This document shows, one piece after another, positions 7,060 to 14,715 of a DNA stretch of 64,000 nucleotides (the stretch's first letter is position 1; every line of letters starts with the position of its first letter). Under the pieces are notes generated by a model, which made no database searches, was not told the origin of the DNA, and was given only the letters and a program-made list of their open reading frames with translations. The DNA is from Sinomonas terrae (GTDB lineage Bacteria > Actinomycetota > Actinomycetes > Actinomycetales > Micrococcaceae), in assembly GCF_022539255.1 (NCBI RefSeq), contig NZ_JAKZBV010000001.1, positions 1,364,001 to 1,428,000 of the forward strand. Direction: 5' to 3'. Made by a program: the position numbers and the translations under genes.

Positions 7060-8784
7060 ATGAGCGAAACCCCAGAGAGCCCGGCCCCGGACCGCGGCCA
7101 GGCGACAGAGGGCGGAGCGGCGCCGGAGCGTTCTAGCGTTGCCCCGCACGGTGCGGAGGGTCGGCCGGGCGCCGACACTACGCCGACGGCACCGATCCAG
7201 GGTTCCGGACAGCATTCGTCGGCGCAGAGCCAGGGCTCCGCGTCGCAGCAGGGCCAGCAGCCCTCATCGGCTTCCGCCCAAGGACAGTACGGCGCCCAAG
7301 GACAGTACGGTCAGCCGGCGCCCCGCTACGGCCAGTACGGTCAGCCGGCCCAGCCAGGCCATGCGCCCCAGCAGGGGCAGTACGGCCAGCAGGGACAGCA
7401 GGGCCAAGGGCAGCAGGGCCAGTACGGGCAGGGACAGCCGGGACAATCGCCGTATGGACGCCCGACGAATCCCTATGGGCAGCCGTCCGGCCCTTACGGC
7501 CAGCAGTACCCCTACGGGCAGGGCGGCCAGGGAGGCTCTTCCTTCGCCCCGCCCACGTCAGGTCGCTCGGGACAGCCGCGCCGGTGGGGCACGGGAGTGC
7601 TCGTCGCTGGCATGCTCGTGGCGGGGCTCGTCGGCGGCGGCGTCGCGGCTGGCGGTTACTCTCTTGTCGCCCCGCGTGCTGCGTCTGTCGGGACGACCCA
7701 GAACAGCCCCGTCATCGTCAACAACCAGAACAGCGTCAATGCTGTGACAGCGGCTGCTGCCAAGGCATCACCGAGCGTTGTCACGATCGGTGTCACGTCT
7801 GGCAACTCGCAGGGCACCGGGTCAGGAGTGGTCCTCGACAACGCGGGGCACATCCTGACCAACACCCATGTCGTGACGCTCGACGGGCAGGTGGCGAACC
7901 CGACCATCGAGGTTCGTACGAATGACGGCAACGTCTACTCGGCGACCGTCGTCGGCACCGACCCGCTCTCGGACCTCGCAGTCATCCAGATCAAGGGCGC
8001 GAACCTGACGCCGATCACGATGGGCGACTCGAGCAAGATCAACGTCGGCGACACGGTCGTGGCCATCGGCGCGCCACTCGGCCTCGACAACACCGTGACG
8101 GACGGCATCGTCTCGACGCTCAACCGGACAATCTCGGTCGCGTCGTCGGCCGCTCCGCAGGGCGGAAGCGACCAGTCGCAGGGCCAGGGCCAGGGGCAGG
8201 GCGGGCAGGGCTTCCAGTTTGCGCCTCCGTTCGGCCAGTCTCAGCAGTCGCAGGCTCAGAGCACGATCAGCATCAACGTGATCCAGACTGACGCGGCGAT
8301 CAACCCGGGCAACTCGGGCGGTGCGCTCGTCAACACCAACGGTCAGCTTGTCGGGATCAACGTCGCGATCGCCTCGACTGGCAGCAGCACGAGCAGCACG
8401 AGCCAGAGCGGCAATATCGGCGTCGGATTCAGCATTCCGATCGACTTCGCCCAGCGCATCGCCCAGGAGCTGATCTCGACCGGCAAGGCGACGCACGGCC
8501 AGCTCGGCGTGTCCGTGCAGCCGGCCGCACCGAGCGGCAACTCGAACTCGACGTTCTCCGTCGGCGCCCAGGTCGCCCAGGTTACGAGCGGTTCGCCGGC
8601 CGACAAGGCCGGCATCAAGGCCGGCGATGTGATCACCCACTTCGGTGACTTCGCGATCAGCGATGCGAGTGGCCTCACTGCTGCGGTCCGTCAGACCGCG
8701 CCAGGCACAACTGTGAAGGTCACGCTGAACCGCAGCGGGCAGAGCAGGACTGTCGATGTCACGGTCGGCACCGCCTCGTCCTGA
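7060..8784 (+). CDS. htrA: HtrA/DegP-like membrane-anchored serine protease with PDZ domain
   Basis: Extracytoplasmic quality-control protease. The ATG at 7060 has GAAAGGA at 7045-7051 with 8-nt spacing; the ATG at 7051 has no room for a ribosome site. Residues 1-170 are a cytoplasmic disordered segment made of GQYGQ-type Gln/Gly/Tyr repeats. One transmembrane helix (VLVAGMLVAGLVGGGVAAGG) follows. The trypsin-like domain has His in TNTHVV (about residue 270), Asp in DPLSDLAVI (about 305) and Ser in NPGNSGGAL (about 419). A Gln/Gly-rich insertion of about 35 residues interrupts the protease domain before the serine. A C-terminal PDZ domain (about 475-570) contains ADKAGIKAGDVI. It stands divergent from the TPM-pspA pair, supporting an envelope-stress neighbourhood. 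Confidence 0.93.
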   Translation: MSETPESPAPDRGQATEGGAAPERSSVAPHGAEGRPGADTTPTAPIQGSGQHSSAQSQGSASQQGQQPSSASAQGQYGAQGQYGQPAPRYGQYGQPAQPGHAPQQGQYGQQGQQGQGQQGQYGQGQPGQSPYGRPTNPYGQPSGPYGQQYPYGQGGQGGSSFAPPTSGRSGQPRRWGTGVLVAGMLVAGLVGGGVAAGGYSLVAPRAASVGTTQNSPVIVNNQNSVNAVTAAAAKASPSVVTIGVTSGNSQGTGSGVVLDNAGHILTNTHVVTLDGQVANPTIEVRTNDGNVYSATVVGTDPLSDLAVIQIKGANLTPITMGDSSKINVGDTVVAIGAPLGLDNTVTDGIVSTLNRTISVASSAAPQGGSDQSQGQGQGQGGQGFQFAPPFGQSQQSQAQSTISINVIQTDAAINPGNSGGALVNTNGQLVGINVAIASTGSSTSSTSQSGNIGVGFSIPIDFAQRIAQELISTGKATHGQLGVSVQPAAPSGNSNSTFSVGAQVAQVTSGSPADKAGIKAGDVITHFGDFAISDASGLTAAVRQTAPGTTVKVTLNRSGQSRTVDVTVGTASS

Positions 8785-8815
8785 TCACCGGGACCGAAGG
8801 TGCTGAGTAGCACCA

Positions 8816-8863
8816 AGAAGGCTCCGCTCGCGTTCCTCACAAGGACCGCGAGCGGAGCCTTCT
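8816..8863 (+). terminator. Intrinsic terminator after htrA
   Basis: A perfect 17-bp stem (8816-8832 with 8847-8863) with a 14-nt loop lies 31 nt after the htrA stop. A short T-rich tail is present but no long U-run. Confidence 0.85.
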
Positions 8864-9118
8864 GCCGTTGACGACGGTCCGGTTCTGCCGAAACGGGGAA
8901 CCGTACCGCGTCGTTTCATGACATTTCGTGGCGTTCCGTGACGCTTCCGCGGGTTCGGGCAGTCCGCTTGGCCCTTCGCGTGTCACTGCCAACGCGTATG
9001 GTTAGCTAAGGTTCCGGGAGCGCGATGCGTGCCGGAGCCAATCGCGGTCTGACCGCGAAAACCAGCGCCATCGGGCGCCACCAAGCGACGGACGCAACAC
9101 TACGGAAGGTCCTCAACC
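8864..9118 (+). promoter_or_regulatory. Promoter and structured leader of etfBA
   Basis: The gene-free stretch before etfB contains a possible -10 TATGGT at 8997-9002. Two hairpins follow: TCGCGGT/ACCGCGA with loop CTG (9042-9058) and GCGCC/GGCGC with loop ATCG (9065-9078). GGAAGG at 9104-9109 is the ribosome site. If transcription starts near 9010 the leader is about 110 nt. A role for the hairpins in mRNA stability or control is an inference. Confidence 0.4.
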
Positions 9119-9919
9119 GTGGGAGACACCCTCAAGATCGTCGTGCTCGTCAAGCACGTCCCTGACGCGCAGTTCGACCGTCATATCGGTCCGGACCGCA
9201 CGCTAGAGCGCTCGGAGAGCATTCTGTCGGAGCTTGACGAGTACGCGCTCGAAGCCGCGCTCCAACTGAGCGAGGCCCGCGGCGGCGAGAAGGCCGGCAA
9301 CCAGGTCATCGCCCTCACCATGGGAACCCCGGACGCAGCCAACGCCCTCAAGAAGGCGCTCCAGATCGGTGCGTCGTCCGGTGTTCACGTGACGGATGAA
9401 GCTCTGGCGGCTTCGGATGCATGGGCAACGTCGCTCGTGCTCGCTGCGGCGCTCCGCGAGATCGGCGACATCGACCTAGTGCTCGCGGGCATGGCCTCGA
9501 CGGATGGCGAGACGTCGCTCGTCCCGGCTCAGCTTGCCGAACGGCTCGGCCTCCCGCAGCTCACGTTCGCGTCGAGCCTCGAGATCGAGGGGCGAACGGC
9601 CGTAATCCGCCGGGACGGCGGGACGACCTCCGACACCGTCGAGGCGGACCTTCCGGCGGTCGTGTCGGTCACCGACCAGATCAACGAGCCGCGCTATCCG
9701 AACTTCAAGGGCATCCTCGCCGCGAAGAAGAAGAAGATAGCGACGTTCAGCCTCGCGGACCTCGGACTCGACGCGGGGCAGACCGGCTCCGCGGGTGCGC
9801 TCACTCGGGTTGAGCAGGCCGAGCCCCGGCCCGCGCGCACGGCGGGAACCATCATCACCGACGAGGGAGACGCCGGCATGAAGCTCGTCGACTTCCTGGC
9901 CGCCCAGAAGCTCGTCTAG
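9119..9919 (+). CDS. etfB: Electron transfer flavoprotein beta subunit
   Basis: Forms the AMP-binding half of the ETF heterodimer that accepts electrons from acyl-CoA and other flavin dehydrogenases. The GTG start at 9119 is 9 nt after GGAAGG. The protein opens with KIVVLVKHVPDAQ, the ETF-beta N-terminus, and contains the ADGETS-like segment STDGETSLVP and the conserved SVTDQINEPRYPNFKGILAAKKK near residues 180-210. At 266 residues the length is usual. etfA follows after 7 nt, so the two are co-translated. Confidence 0.95.
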   Translation: MGDTLKIVVLVKHVPDAQFDRHIGPDRTLERSESILSELDEYALEAALQLSEARGGEKAGNQVIALTMGTPDAANALKKALQIGASSGVHVTDEALAASDAWATSLVLAAALREIGDIDLVLAGMASTDGETSLVPAQLAERLGLPQLTFASSLEIEGRTAVIRRDGGTTSDTVEADLPAVVSVTDQINEPRYPNFKGILAAKKKKIATFSLADLGLDAGQTGSAGALTRVEQAEPRPARTAGTIITDEGDAGMKLVDFLAAQKLV

Positions 9920-9926
9920 AGGAGAG

Positions 9927-10889
9927 ATGACCATGACTTCAACACTCGTCTACCTCGACGTCATTCCTGCCGAGGGCCTTGGGAAGCCGCAGCTCGAGCT
10001 CCTCGCCGCGGGCCGCATACTCGGCCCGATCTCCGCTGCGGTCGTCACGCAGCCGAGCGACGCCGTCGTGCGCGAGCTCGGCGAGCACGGCGTAGAGACC
10101 GTGTACACGCCCGGTGACGCGGATCTCTCGGGGTATCTTGTCGCCCCACAGGCCGCTTGGCTCGCAGCGGTCGCGTCGGCCGCTCAGCCGGGCGCCGTCG
10201 TCCTCGACAACTCCTTCGAGGGCAAGGAGATCGCGGGGCGCCTCGGCGTGCGGCTGGACGCGGGCGTCATCACCGACGTGGTCGCCCTTGAAGGGGACGG
10301 GACTGCCCACAAGACGGTTCTCGCCGGCTCCTACGAGGTCAGCGCAAAGGTTACGAGCCCGGTCGCCGTGTTCGCCGTCAAGCCAGGCGCAGCTGAGGCT
10401 GCTCCAGCGCCCGTCGCGGCGTCCCCTGCCGTGAAGGCGATTGAGGTCCCGGAAGGTGCGTTCGCCCGCGCCGCACGGATCACCGCCCGCACGGATCGGC
10501 CTCGAAGCGGCCGTCCTGAACTGACGGAGGCAGCGATCGTCGTTGCCGGTGGGCGGGGGACCGACGGCGACTTCGGGCCGATCGAGGATCTCGCCGACGC
10601 TCTCGGTGCCGCGGTGGGCGCCTCCCGCGCAGCGACCGACGCCGGGTGGATCAGCCACGACTTCCAGGTCGGGCAAACGGGCAAGACTGTCTCCCCCCAG
10701 CTCTATATCTCGGCTGGCATCTCCGGGGCGATCCAGCAGAAGGCTGGCATGCAGACCGCGAAGGTCATCGTCGCCGTCAACTCTGATCCCGAATCGCCTG
10801 TCTTCGAGATCGCGGACTTCGGGGTCGTCGGCGATCTGTTCAAGGTCCTTCCTCAGGCCACTGAAGAGATCAAGCGGCGTCGAGCCTAG
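9927..10889 (+). CDS. etfA: Electron transfer flavoprotein alpha subunit
   Basis: FAD-binding partner of EtfB. The ATG at 9927 follows GAGGAGAG closely. The C-terminal FAD domain (about residues 195-318) carries VVAGGRGTDGDF, GASRAATDAGW, QVGQTGKTVSPQLYIS and AVNSDPESPVFEIADFGVVGD, all diagnostic. The length of 320 residues is normal. The stop codon overlaps the GTG of the next gene by one base, which suggests translational coupling with the PIG-L protein. Confidence 0.96.
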   Translation: MTMTSTLVYLDVIPAEGLGKPQLELLAAGRILGPISAAVVTQPSDAVVRELGEHGVETVYTPGDADLSGYLVAPQAAWLAAVASAAQPGAVVLDNSFEGKEIAGRLGVRLDAGVITDVVALEGDGTAHKTVLAGSYEVSAKVTSPVAVFAVKPGAAEAAPAPVAASPAVKAIEVPEGAFARAARITARTDRPRSGRPELTEAAIVVAGGRGTDGDFGPIEDLADALGAAVGASRAATDAGWISHDFQVGQTGKTVSPQLYISAGISGAIQQKAGMQTAKVIVAVNSDPESPVFEIADFGVVGDLFKVLPQATEEIKRRRA

Positions 10890-11653
10890 TGGCCACTCCT
10901 CGGGTCGGCCTGCCCGGACCACAGGACGTGCGGAAGGTCCTGGCCTTCGGTGCGCATCCGGACGATCTGGACTTCGGCGTGGCCGGGACAGTCTCGGCGT
11001 GGGCGGCCCAGGGCGTCGAGGTGCACTACGGCATCATGACCGACGGCGACGCCGGCGGTTTCGACCCGGCTCACCGTGCTGAGATCGTCGCGATGCGCCG
11101 CGACGAACAGCGCGCGGCAGCCGCTCGCGTCGGGGTGAGCGAGGTGCATTTCCTCGGTTACCCCGACGGCTACCTCGAGCCCACGCACGAGGTGCAGCGC
11201 GACGTCGTACGCCTCATCAGGATGCTGCGCCCCGACATCGTCGTCGCCCAGCATCCCGAGCGCAACTGGTCGAGCCTCCAGATGTCCCACCCGGATCACC
11301 TCGCGAGCGGCGAGGCCGTGACGCGGGCCATCTATCCCGCTACCGAGAACCCGTACGCGTACCCGGAGCTCGAGGAAGCGGGATTCGCTGCCTACCGCGT
11401 CCCATGGCTGTGGCTGTACGGAGCCCCGGACGAGCGCATCAACCACGTCGTCGACATCACGCAGCAGGTGGAGGCGAAGCTCGAGGCGATTCGCGTTCAT
11501 CTGAGCCAGCATCCCGATATCACGGCCACGGAACGCTTTGTCCGCGCCAAACTCGCGGCTACTGCGGCTGCCGGGGACCTTGAACCGGGCGCACTGGCCG
11601 AGGCCTTTCACATCGTCGCGGTTAATTCCCCGGAGACCATCGCTGGATTCTGA
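10889..11653 (+). CDS. PIG-L/LmbE family deacetylase
   Basis: Zinc-dependent N-deacetylase of the LmbE family. It shows the metal motif AHPDDLDFG (about residues 23-31) and a second histidine motif in SHPDHLASGEA. Family members remove acetyl groups from GlcNAc-containing substrates such as mycothiol intermediates; the substrate here cannot be told from sequence, and at 254 residues it is shorter than MshB. The GTG start overlaps the etfA stop (TAGTG). The linkage to etfBA recurs in related actinobacteria as I recall and may only reflect operon conservation. Confidence 0.85.
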   Translation: MATPRVGLPGPQDVRKVLAFGAHPDDLDFGVAGTVSAWAAQGVEVHYGIMTDGDAGGFDPAHRAEIVAMRRDEQRAAAARVGVSEVHFLGYPDGYLEPTHEVQRDVVRLIRMLRPDIVVAQHPERNWSSLQMSHPDHLASGEAVTRAIYPATENPYAYPELEEAGFAAYRVPWLWLYGAPDERINHVVDITQQVEAKLEAIRVHLSQHPDITATERFVRAKLAATAAAGDLEPGALAEAFHIVAVNSPETIAGF

Positions 11654-11686
11654 CGCGCCTGCAGCGCCCGGGAGGCCGCGGGCCGC

Positions 11687-12154
11687 CTAGAGCTGCGCGC
11701 CGGCGTAGCCGTTCTGCCGCCACGCCTCGTACACGGCGATCGAGGCGGAGTTCGCAAGATTGAGGGAACGTCGCGCCGGGACCATGGGCAACCGGACGCA
11801 CGCTGTGACTCTGGAGTCCGCGAGGACGTCCTCGGGAAGGCCCACGGATTCGGGGCCGAAGAACAGGACGTCGCCGGGGGCATATTGGACGTCGGCGAAG
11901 GGCGTGTCACCGTGCGAGGTGAACGCGAACACCCGCGAGGGCAGGAGGGCCGCGAACGCGTCGTCGAGGTTCTTGTGCACGGTCACCACGGCGAGGTCGT
12001 GGTAGTCGAGTCCCGCACGCCGCAGCTTCGTGTCCTCGAAGTCGAAGCCGAGTGGTTCGACGAGGTGGAGCTCTGACCCGGTCACAGCGGCGAGGCGAAT
12101 GGCGTTGCCGGTGTTGCCCGGAATCTCGGGGGTGTAGAAGAGGATGCGGAACAC
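11687..12154 (-). CDS. trmL: tRNA (cytidine/uridine-34 2'-O)-methyltransferase, SpoU superfamily
   Basis: SPOUT methyltransferase that modifies the wobble base of tRNA-Leu in studied homologues. All three SpoU motifs are present: EIPGNTGNAIRLA near the N-terminus, LFFGPESVGLPE, and LPMVPARRSLNLANSASIAVYEAW at the C-terminus, which form the trefoil knot and SAM site. I chose the GTG at 12154: GGAGGG lies just upstream, and an ATG at 12163 would overlap the likely -10 box. Convergent with the PIG-L gene. It stands in a cluster of tRNA-modification genes that includes iscS and mnmA. Confidence 0.9.
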   Translation of the reverse strand: MFRILFYTPEIPGNTGNAIRLAAVTGSELHLVEPLGFDFEDTKLRRAGLDYHDLAVVTVHKNLDDAFAALLPSRVFAFTSHGDTPFADVQYAPGDVLFFGPESVGLPEDVLADSRVTACVRLPMVPARRSLNLANSASIAVYEAWRQNGYAGAQL

Positions 12155-12161
12155 GCCCTCC

Positions 12162-12167
12162 ATCCTA
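12162..12167 (-). promoter_or_regulatory. -10 box of trmL
   Basis: TAGGAT on the minus strand ends 7 nt before the GTG at 12154. This would place the transcription start at or next to the start codon, a leaderless arrangement. The overlapping GGAGGG means a short leader is also possible. Confidence 0.5.
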
Positions 12168-12185
12168 GGCGCCGCAGGTTCCCGG

Positions 12186-13157
12186 CTAGTGCAGGCCTGT
12201 CAGCAGCCGGGCGAGAGCCGGCACGTAGACGACGTTCGGCTGTGGCCCCGAGGCGAGGAAGAACTTGAGTTCGCGCACGAACTTCGAGGCGTTGAGGGGC
12301 TTGATCCCGCCCGTCACGCTTCGGTGCACGTCGATGACGGGCTGGTGCAGGCTGGGGTCCGGAGTCTGGACGAGCACGAACCCGTGCACGTTGAGCTCGG
12401 AAAACACCTCCTGGAAGTACCGCACCTGGCTCGCGAGCAGAGGGGGAGCCGCGGCTCGGCCTCCATGGAGGAGATGAGTGCCGTCCCACGCGTAGTTGCC
12501 GACGGGGACGAGCATCGAGTCGACGAGCGCGAGCCGGTACCCCGCAAGCACTGCGTGCGCTACATACGAGCTTCCGTCGGGCGAACGGAGACCGTTGACG
12601 AGCCGGGCCGAGGGGATCTCCGCGAGGATGTTGCGTCGTATGAGGGCCGCCGTCCGCTGCTCTCGCTCGATCCTCGCCCCCGCGCCGAAGATCCCGCGTC
12701 GCCGCGGTTCGCCATGTTCGGGCCGCCGAGCCAGGTCGCGCGGCACCAGCGGCACGGCTCCCTCCGAGAACGGCGGCTCGTACACGGCCGGTTCGCCGGC
12801 GAGGTTTCGCTGGGGGCGGCTTCCAGGAGACCTGCGGTGGGCGGCGAATCCTGGGGTGGCGTACGACGGCGGGCGGGCGCCGCCGTCGTCCGTCCCACCT
12901 GGCCCCGCGCTCCAGGCGGGGGCCGCGGGCTCCTGTTGGGGGGACGCCGCGAAGTAGCTACGGTTGTATGACTCCCGACGCTGGGCGTCCGAGAGCACCT
13001 CGTAGGCGAGGGTGACGCGTCGGAATTCCGCCGGATCGCCACCATGGTCGGGGTGATGCACGCGGGCCGCGCGGCGGTAGGCGGCCTTGATCTCCTGGAG
13101 CGAGGCAGTGACCGGGACGCCGAGCACCTCGTAGTGGGAGGGCAGGCCAGGCGTCAT
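12186..13157 (-). CDS. J-domain (DnaJ-like) protein with an unusual C-terminal domain
   Basis: The N-terminal 70 residues form a J domain with helix II and the HPD motif (RRAARVHHPDHGGDP), so it should stimulate an Hsp70. It lacks the Gly/Phe region, zinc finger and substrate-binding domains of true DnaJ. After a disordered, Pro/Arg-rich linker (about 70-150), the C-terminal 160 residues form an unassigned domain beginning RRNILAEIPSARLVNGLRSP and containing HGFVLVQTPDPSLHQP. This tail looks NERD/nuclease-like only loosely, so I assign no function. Divergent from iscS across 82 bp. Confidence 0.82.
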   Translation of the reverse strand: MTPGLPSHYEVLGVPVTASLQEIKAAYRRAARVHHPDHGGDPAEFRRVTLAYEVLSDAQRRESYNRSYFAASPQQEPAAPAWSAGPGGTDDGGARPPSYATPGFAAHRRSPGSRPQRNLAGEPAVYEPPFSEGAVPLVPRDLARRPEHGEPRRRGIFGAGARIEREQRTAALIRRNILAEIPSARLVNGLRSPDGSSYVAHAVLAGYRLALVDSMLVPVGNYAWDGTHLLHGGRAAAPPLLASQVRYFQEVFSELNVHGFVLVQTPDPSLHQPVIDVHRSVTGGIKPLNASKFVRELKFFLASGPQPNVVYVPALARLLTGLH

Positions 13158-13163
13158 GAGTCA

Positions 13164-13169
13164 ATCCTA
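13164..13169 (-). promoter_or_regulatory. -10 box of the J-domain gene, leaderless layout
   Basis: TAGGAT on the minus strand ends 6 nt before the ATG at 13157. There is no Shine-Dalgarno sequence between them, as expected for a leaderless mRNA. Confidence 0.55.
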
Positions 13170-13227
13170 GGCGGCGCACTCGGCCGCTGTTCCCACACGG
13201 GCGCAGGGGCATCCTCGTGCGCGGGCC

Positions 13228-13233
13228 TACAGT
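13228..13233 (+). promoter_or_regulatory. -10 box of iscS, leaderless layout
   Basis: TACAGT ends 6 nt before the GTG at 13240. The 82-bp divergent region therefore holds two back-to-back promoters. Confidence 0.5.
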
Positions 13234-13239
13234 TGAAGG

Positions 13240-14448
13240 GTGCCCGTGTATCTTGACCACGCTGCCACGACTCCCGTGACACCCCATGCCCTCGCTGCCT
13301 TCACCGAGGAGGCTGCCCGCGGAGGCAATCCGTCCTCTCTTCATGCAGCCGGCCAGCGGGCACGGCGCGCGCTCGAGGACGCGCGAGAGTCACTCGCGGC
13401 GTCGCTTGGTGCCCACCCGTCCGAAGTGATCTTCACGTCCGGAGGCACCGAAGCGGACAACCTCGGGGTCAAGGGAGTCTTCTGGTCGCGCCGAGACACA
13501 GATCCGCGGCGAAAGCGCATTCTGTGCTCCAGCATTGAGCATCACGCGGTCATGGACACGGTCGAGTGGCTCGAGCGGCACGAGGGGGCCGAAGCCGTCT
13601 GGCTTCCGTGCGATGCGAGCGGTACCACGAGCGTCGGCGCGGTCCGCGCCGAGCTCGAGCGTGACGCCGAGAGCATTGCCCTCATCGCAGTCATGTGGGC
13701 CAACAACGAGGTCGGCACTCTCCAGCCGGTGGCCGAGATCTCGGCGCTCGCGGCCGAATACGGTGTTCCCATGCACTCGGACGCCGTCCAGGCGTTCGGC
13801 CACGTGCCACTCGATTTCGCTTCATCGGGCCTCGCGACGATGGCGGTCAGCGGGCACAAGGTCGGCGCACCGGTCGGCGTGGGGGCCCTCGTTGTCCGCC
13901 GGGACGCGACGGTCACTCCGGTTCAGCACGGTGGCGGCCAGCAGCGGGGGCTCCGCTCAGGGACCCTCGACGCTGCGGGTGCTTCGGGGTTCGCCGCCGC
14001 GGCCACCGATGCCGTTGGGCGGGTCGAGCAGGAGGGTCCGCGCCTGGCGGCGCTTCGGGACAGACTCGTCGAAGGAGTGCGCGCCGCCGTCCCCGAGGCC
14101 CGTTTGAGCGGCCCGTCCGACGGCGCACTGCGGCTTCCCGGCATCGCCCACTTCACGTTCCCCGGGTGCGAGGGGGATTCGCTCCTCTTCCTCCTCGACA
14201 TGATGGGCGTCGAGGCGTCGACAGGTTCGGCCTGTACCGCGGGGGTCCCGCGGCCCTCGCACGTCCTGCTCGCGATGGGGCTCGCCGAAGAGGAAGCGCG
14301 GGGTGCTCAGCGCTTCAGCCTCGGCTGGTCGTCCATCGACGACGACGTCGATGCGCTCCTCGCCGTCATCGGCCGGGCCTTCGAGCAGGCGCGCCAGGCC
14401 GGGATGGCCGGGCACGAGAGCACGATCAGGACGGCGTCGGTTCGTTAG
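13240..14448 (+). CDS. iscS: Cysteine desulfurase, IscS/NifS type
   Basis: PLP enzyme that removes sulfur from cysteine and passes it as persulfide to acceptors. It opens VYLDHAATTPV. The PLP lysine is in SGHKVGAPVGVGAL (about residue 207), and the catalytic cysteine is in the short loop GSACTAGVPRPSHVL (about 330), which marks the IscS-like group I. The length of 402 residues is usual. mnmA lies about 270 nt downstream on the same strand, and no scaffold gene is present, so sulfur delivery to MnmA for 2-thiouridine is the likely main role. The same iscS-mnmA neighbourhood exists near etfBA in Mycobacterium tuberculosis. Confidence 0.93.
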   Translation: MPVYLDHAATTPVTPHALAAFTEEAARGGNPSSLHAAGQRARRALEDARESLAASLGAHPSEVIFTSGGTEADNLGVKGVFWSRRDTDPRRKRILCSSIEHHAVMDTVEWLERHEGAEAVWLPCDASGTTSVGAVRAELERDAESIALIAVMWANNEVGTLQPVAEISALAAEYGVPMHSDAVQAFGHVPLDFASSGLATMAVSGHKVGAPVGVGALVVRRDATVTPVQHGGGQQRGLRSGTLDAAGASGFAAAATDAVGRVEQEGPRLAALRDRLVEGVRAAVPEARLSGPSDGALRLPGIAHFTFPGCEGDSLLFLLDMMGVEASTGSACTAGVPRPSHVLLAMGLAEEEARGAQRFSLGWSSIDDDVDALLAVIGRAFEQARQAGMAGHESTIRTASVR

Positions 14449-14470
14449 GACTTCACGGCACGAACGGGCT

Positions 14471-14608
14471 TCACGCGAGGAGAGGGCCTCGCGCCGCGAG
14501 CTCAGCGAGCGGAACCGTCGGGTCGGCGAGGCGGGCCTCGTCGACGGCTGCCCTCGACGCGATGAGCGCTTTGAGGGCCTTCTGGGAACGCTGAGTGGTG
14601 ACGTTCAT
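14471..14608 (-). CDS. Possible 45-residue protein between iscS and mnmA
   Basis: On the minus strand an ATG at 14608 opens a 45-codon frame beginning MNVTTQRSQKALKALIASRA and ending LAARGPLLA. Third positions are mostly G or C, as in real genes here. GAGGAAG lies about 11 nt upstream. The frame stays open upstream to a TTG. The product is Ala- and Leu-rich, probably one or two helices, with no family I recognise. It could also be a decayed remnant of a longer gene. Confidence 0.25.
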   Translation of the reverse strand: MNVTTQRSQKALKALIASRAAVDEARLADPTVPLAELAARGPLLA

Positions 14609-14703
14609 GACAGCAATGTCTTCCTCAGTGGCCTTGCCCGCCGCCAACGATCACCATGCCATGTTCGTCCATGACCCGCCTCCGCATGGCCCGCCCCCGC
14701 CGC

Positions 14704-14709
14704 TAGAAT
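14704..14709 (+). promoter_or_regulatory. -10 box of mnmA, leaderless layout
   Basis: TAGAAT, close to consensus, ends 6 nt before the GTG at 14716, with no ribosome site between them. Confidence 0.6.
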
Positions 14710-14715
14710 AGACCG

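Noticed and set aside
6754..7215. N-terminal extension of the TPM-domain protein to 7215
   Set aside because: The extra residues have no signal peptide or similarity, while the GTG at 6753 has a ribosome site and a clean signal sequence right after it. The extension would also overlap htrA.
10889..11653. Assignment of the PIG-L protein as mycothiol deacetylase MshB
   Set aside because: The AHPDD motif is shared by all LmbE-like proteins, the length is shorter than MshB, and no mycothiol gene is near.
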